Positions 63,606-64,000 of a stretch of 64,000 bases of DNA are shown one piece after another. The first letter of the stretch is position 1; each line of letters opens with the position of its first letter. A program made the translations under genes and the position numbers. Location of the stretch: NCBI GenBank assembly GCA_017307165.1, contig JAFKGK010000008.1:62001-126000 (forward strand). The letters run 5' to 3'. Origin of the DNA: Candidatus Melainabacteria bacterium. Its GTDB lineage: Bacteria; Cyanobacteriota; Vampirovibrionia; Obscuribacterales; Obscuribacteraceae. The notes below the pieces were generated by a model. The model made no database searches. It was not told where the DNA came from and worked only from the letters and a program-made list of their open reading frames with translations.

Positions 63606-64000
63606 TATTGGTCCAACCTTTCATCCGGCACTAGTGAGGCGTAAGCGGGACGAGGGCGAAATTTTTTGTTAAACGAAACTGAGCGGATTGTATCCATGAC
63701 GATGTATTGCTGGCCGATCGCGATTTCTTGTAGGTTGGGCACATCAGCAAACTTGTCGAGCATACTCGTCTGCATGGAGCCTTCAATCTCGATCCGCTTG
63801 AGACCAGGTATGGCAAGGTCAGGAACACTATCGGAAAAGAGGGTGAAATTGCCTTCAAAGCCAAGAGTTTGCAATGCCCGACAGTGCCTGACCCAGGCCG
63901 GCAATTGGTGCATGCGACCGACTACAAGATGCTTGCAACCGCGCCAGGCGACTGGCGCCAGACGTTCGCCGGTCTGAGGCATGCCATCTATACAAAGCAC
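63605..64000 (-). CDS. Leucine-rich-repeat-like protein, partial
   Basis: The C-terminal 131 residues of a gene whose start lies beyond the window. Repeats with spaced Leu/Ile occur (RALQTLGFEGN, IPGLKRIEIEGS, VPNLQEIAIGQQ), similar to the leucine-rich ectodomain of the kinase encoded at 20036. The tail is basic. It may therefore be the end of another membrane kinase of that type. Translation is coupled to the glycosyltransferase gene that follows. Confidence 0.6.
   Translation of the reverse strand: MLCIDGMPQTGERLAPVAWRGCKHLVVGRMHQLPAWVRHCRALQTLGFEGNFTLFSDSVPDLAIPGLKRIEIEGSMQTSMLDKFADVPNLQEIAIGQQYIVMDTIRSVSFNKKFRPRPAYASLVPDERLDQ

Noticed and set aside
1..64000. CRISPR arrays, tRNA or rRNA genes, insertion sequences and phage genes.
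   Set aside because: I looked for regularly spaced repeats, cloverleaf-like patterns and transposase or integrase motifs and saw none.

Overview
The window looks like chromosome from a Gram-negative-type bacterium with roughly balanced base composition, densely packed operons and a large signalling repertoire. Eukaryotic-style Ser/Thr kinases of one recurring type, a class I fumarase, a Tad/Flp pilus locus, many GT87/GT39-like membrane proteins and a Huc-type hydrogenase together suggest a non-photosynthetic relative of Cyanobacteria (Vampirovibrionia/Melainabacteria, order Obscuribacterales). That placement is inferred from gene content and style; there is no rRNA or marker gene in the window to prove it. 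I see no tRNA, rRNA, CRISPR array, insertion sequence or prophage.

Layout. 0-6.1 kb (minus strand): a small membrane protein, a NADAR-family glycosidase and a two-gene RND efflux pump with no outer-membrane partner. 6.2-16.9 kb (plus): a tiny membrane protein, a secreted TPR protein, a membrane Ser/Thr kinase, then a signalling block made of a receiver-Ser/Thr kinase fusion, a large hybrid histidine kinase ending in an HPt domain and an OmpR-type regulator, followed by fumarase and DNA polymerase IV. 16.9-23.9 kb: a putative papain-fold protein (minus), an AraC-type regulator broken by a perfect 38-bp tandem duplication, a membrane Ser/Thr kinase with a leucine-rich ectodomain, and a GT87-like protein. 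23.9-30.9 kb (minus): a Tad pilus assembly operon (tadC, tadB, tadA, tadZ, cpaB) plus two Flp pilin genes. 31.4-41.8 kb: an alpha/alpha-toroid protein with a Tat-exported DUF362 lipoprotein, then a run of large membrane proteins resembling lipid-linked-sugar glycosyltransferases.

41.9-55.8 kb is the most striking part: a complete, divergently organised [NiFe]-hydrogenase island. The plus strand carries the small and large subunits (closest by eye to group 2a Huc, the high-affinity aerobic uptake hydrogenase), a maturation protease with an added C-terminal domain, and a nickel permease. The minus strand carries a TPR protein, two 76-residue membrane proteins, a NifU-Rieske fusion, an NHL-repeat protein and all of hypFCDEAB. 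These genes supply nickel, build the Fe(CN)2CO centre, cleave the large subunit and probably pass electrons to the quinone pool; the two tiny membrane proteins are unassigned and may be part of that last step.

55.8-64 kb: a disordered hydrophilic protein, a secreted TPR protein co-transcribed with an OmpR-type regulator, a divergent sensor kinase, a repeat-containing protein with an HExxH metalloprotease motif, another GT39-like membrane protein, and the end of a leucine-rich-repeat protein running off the window.
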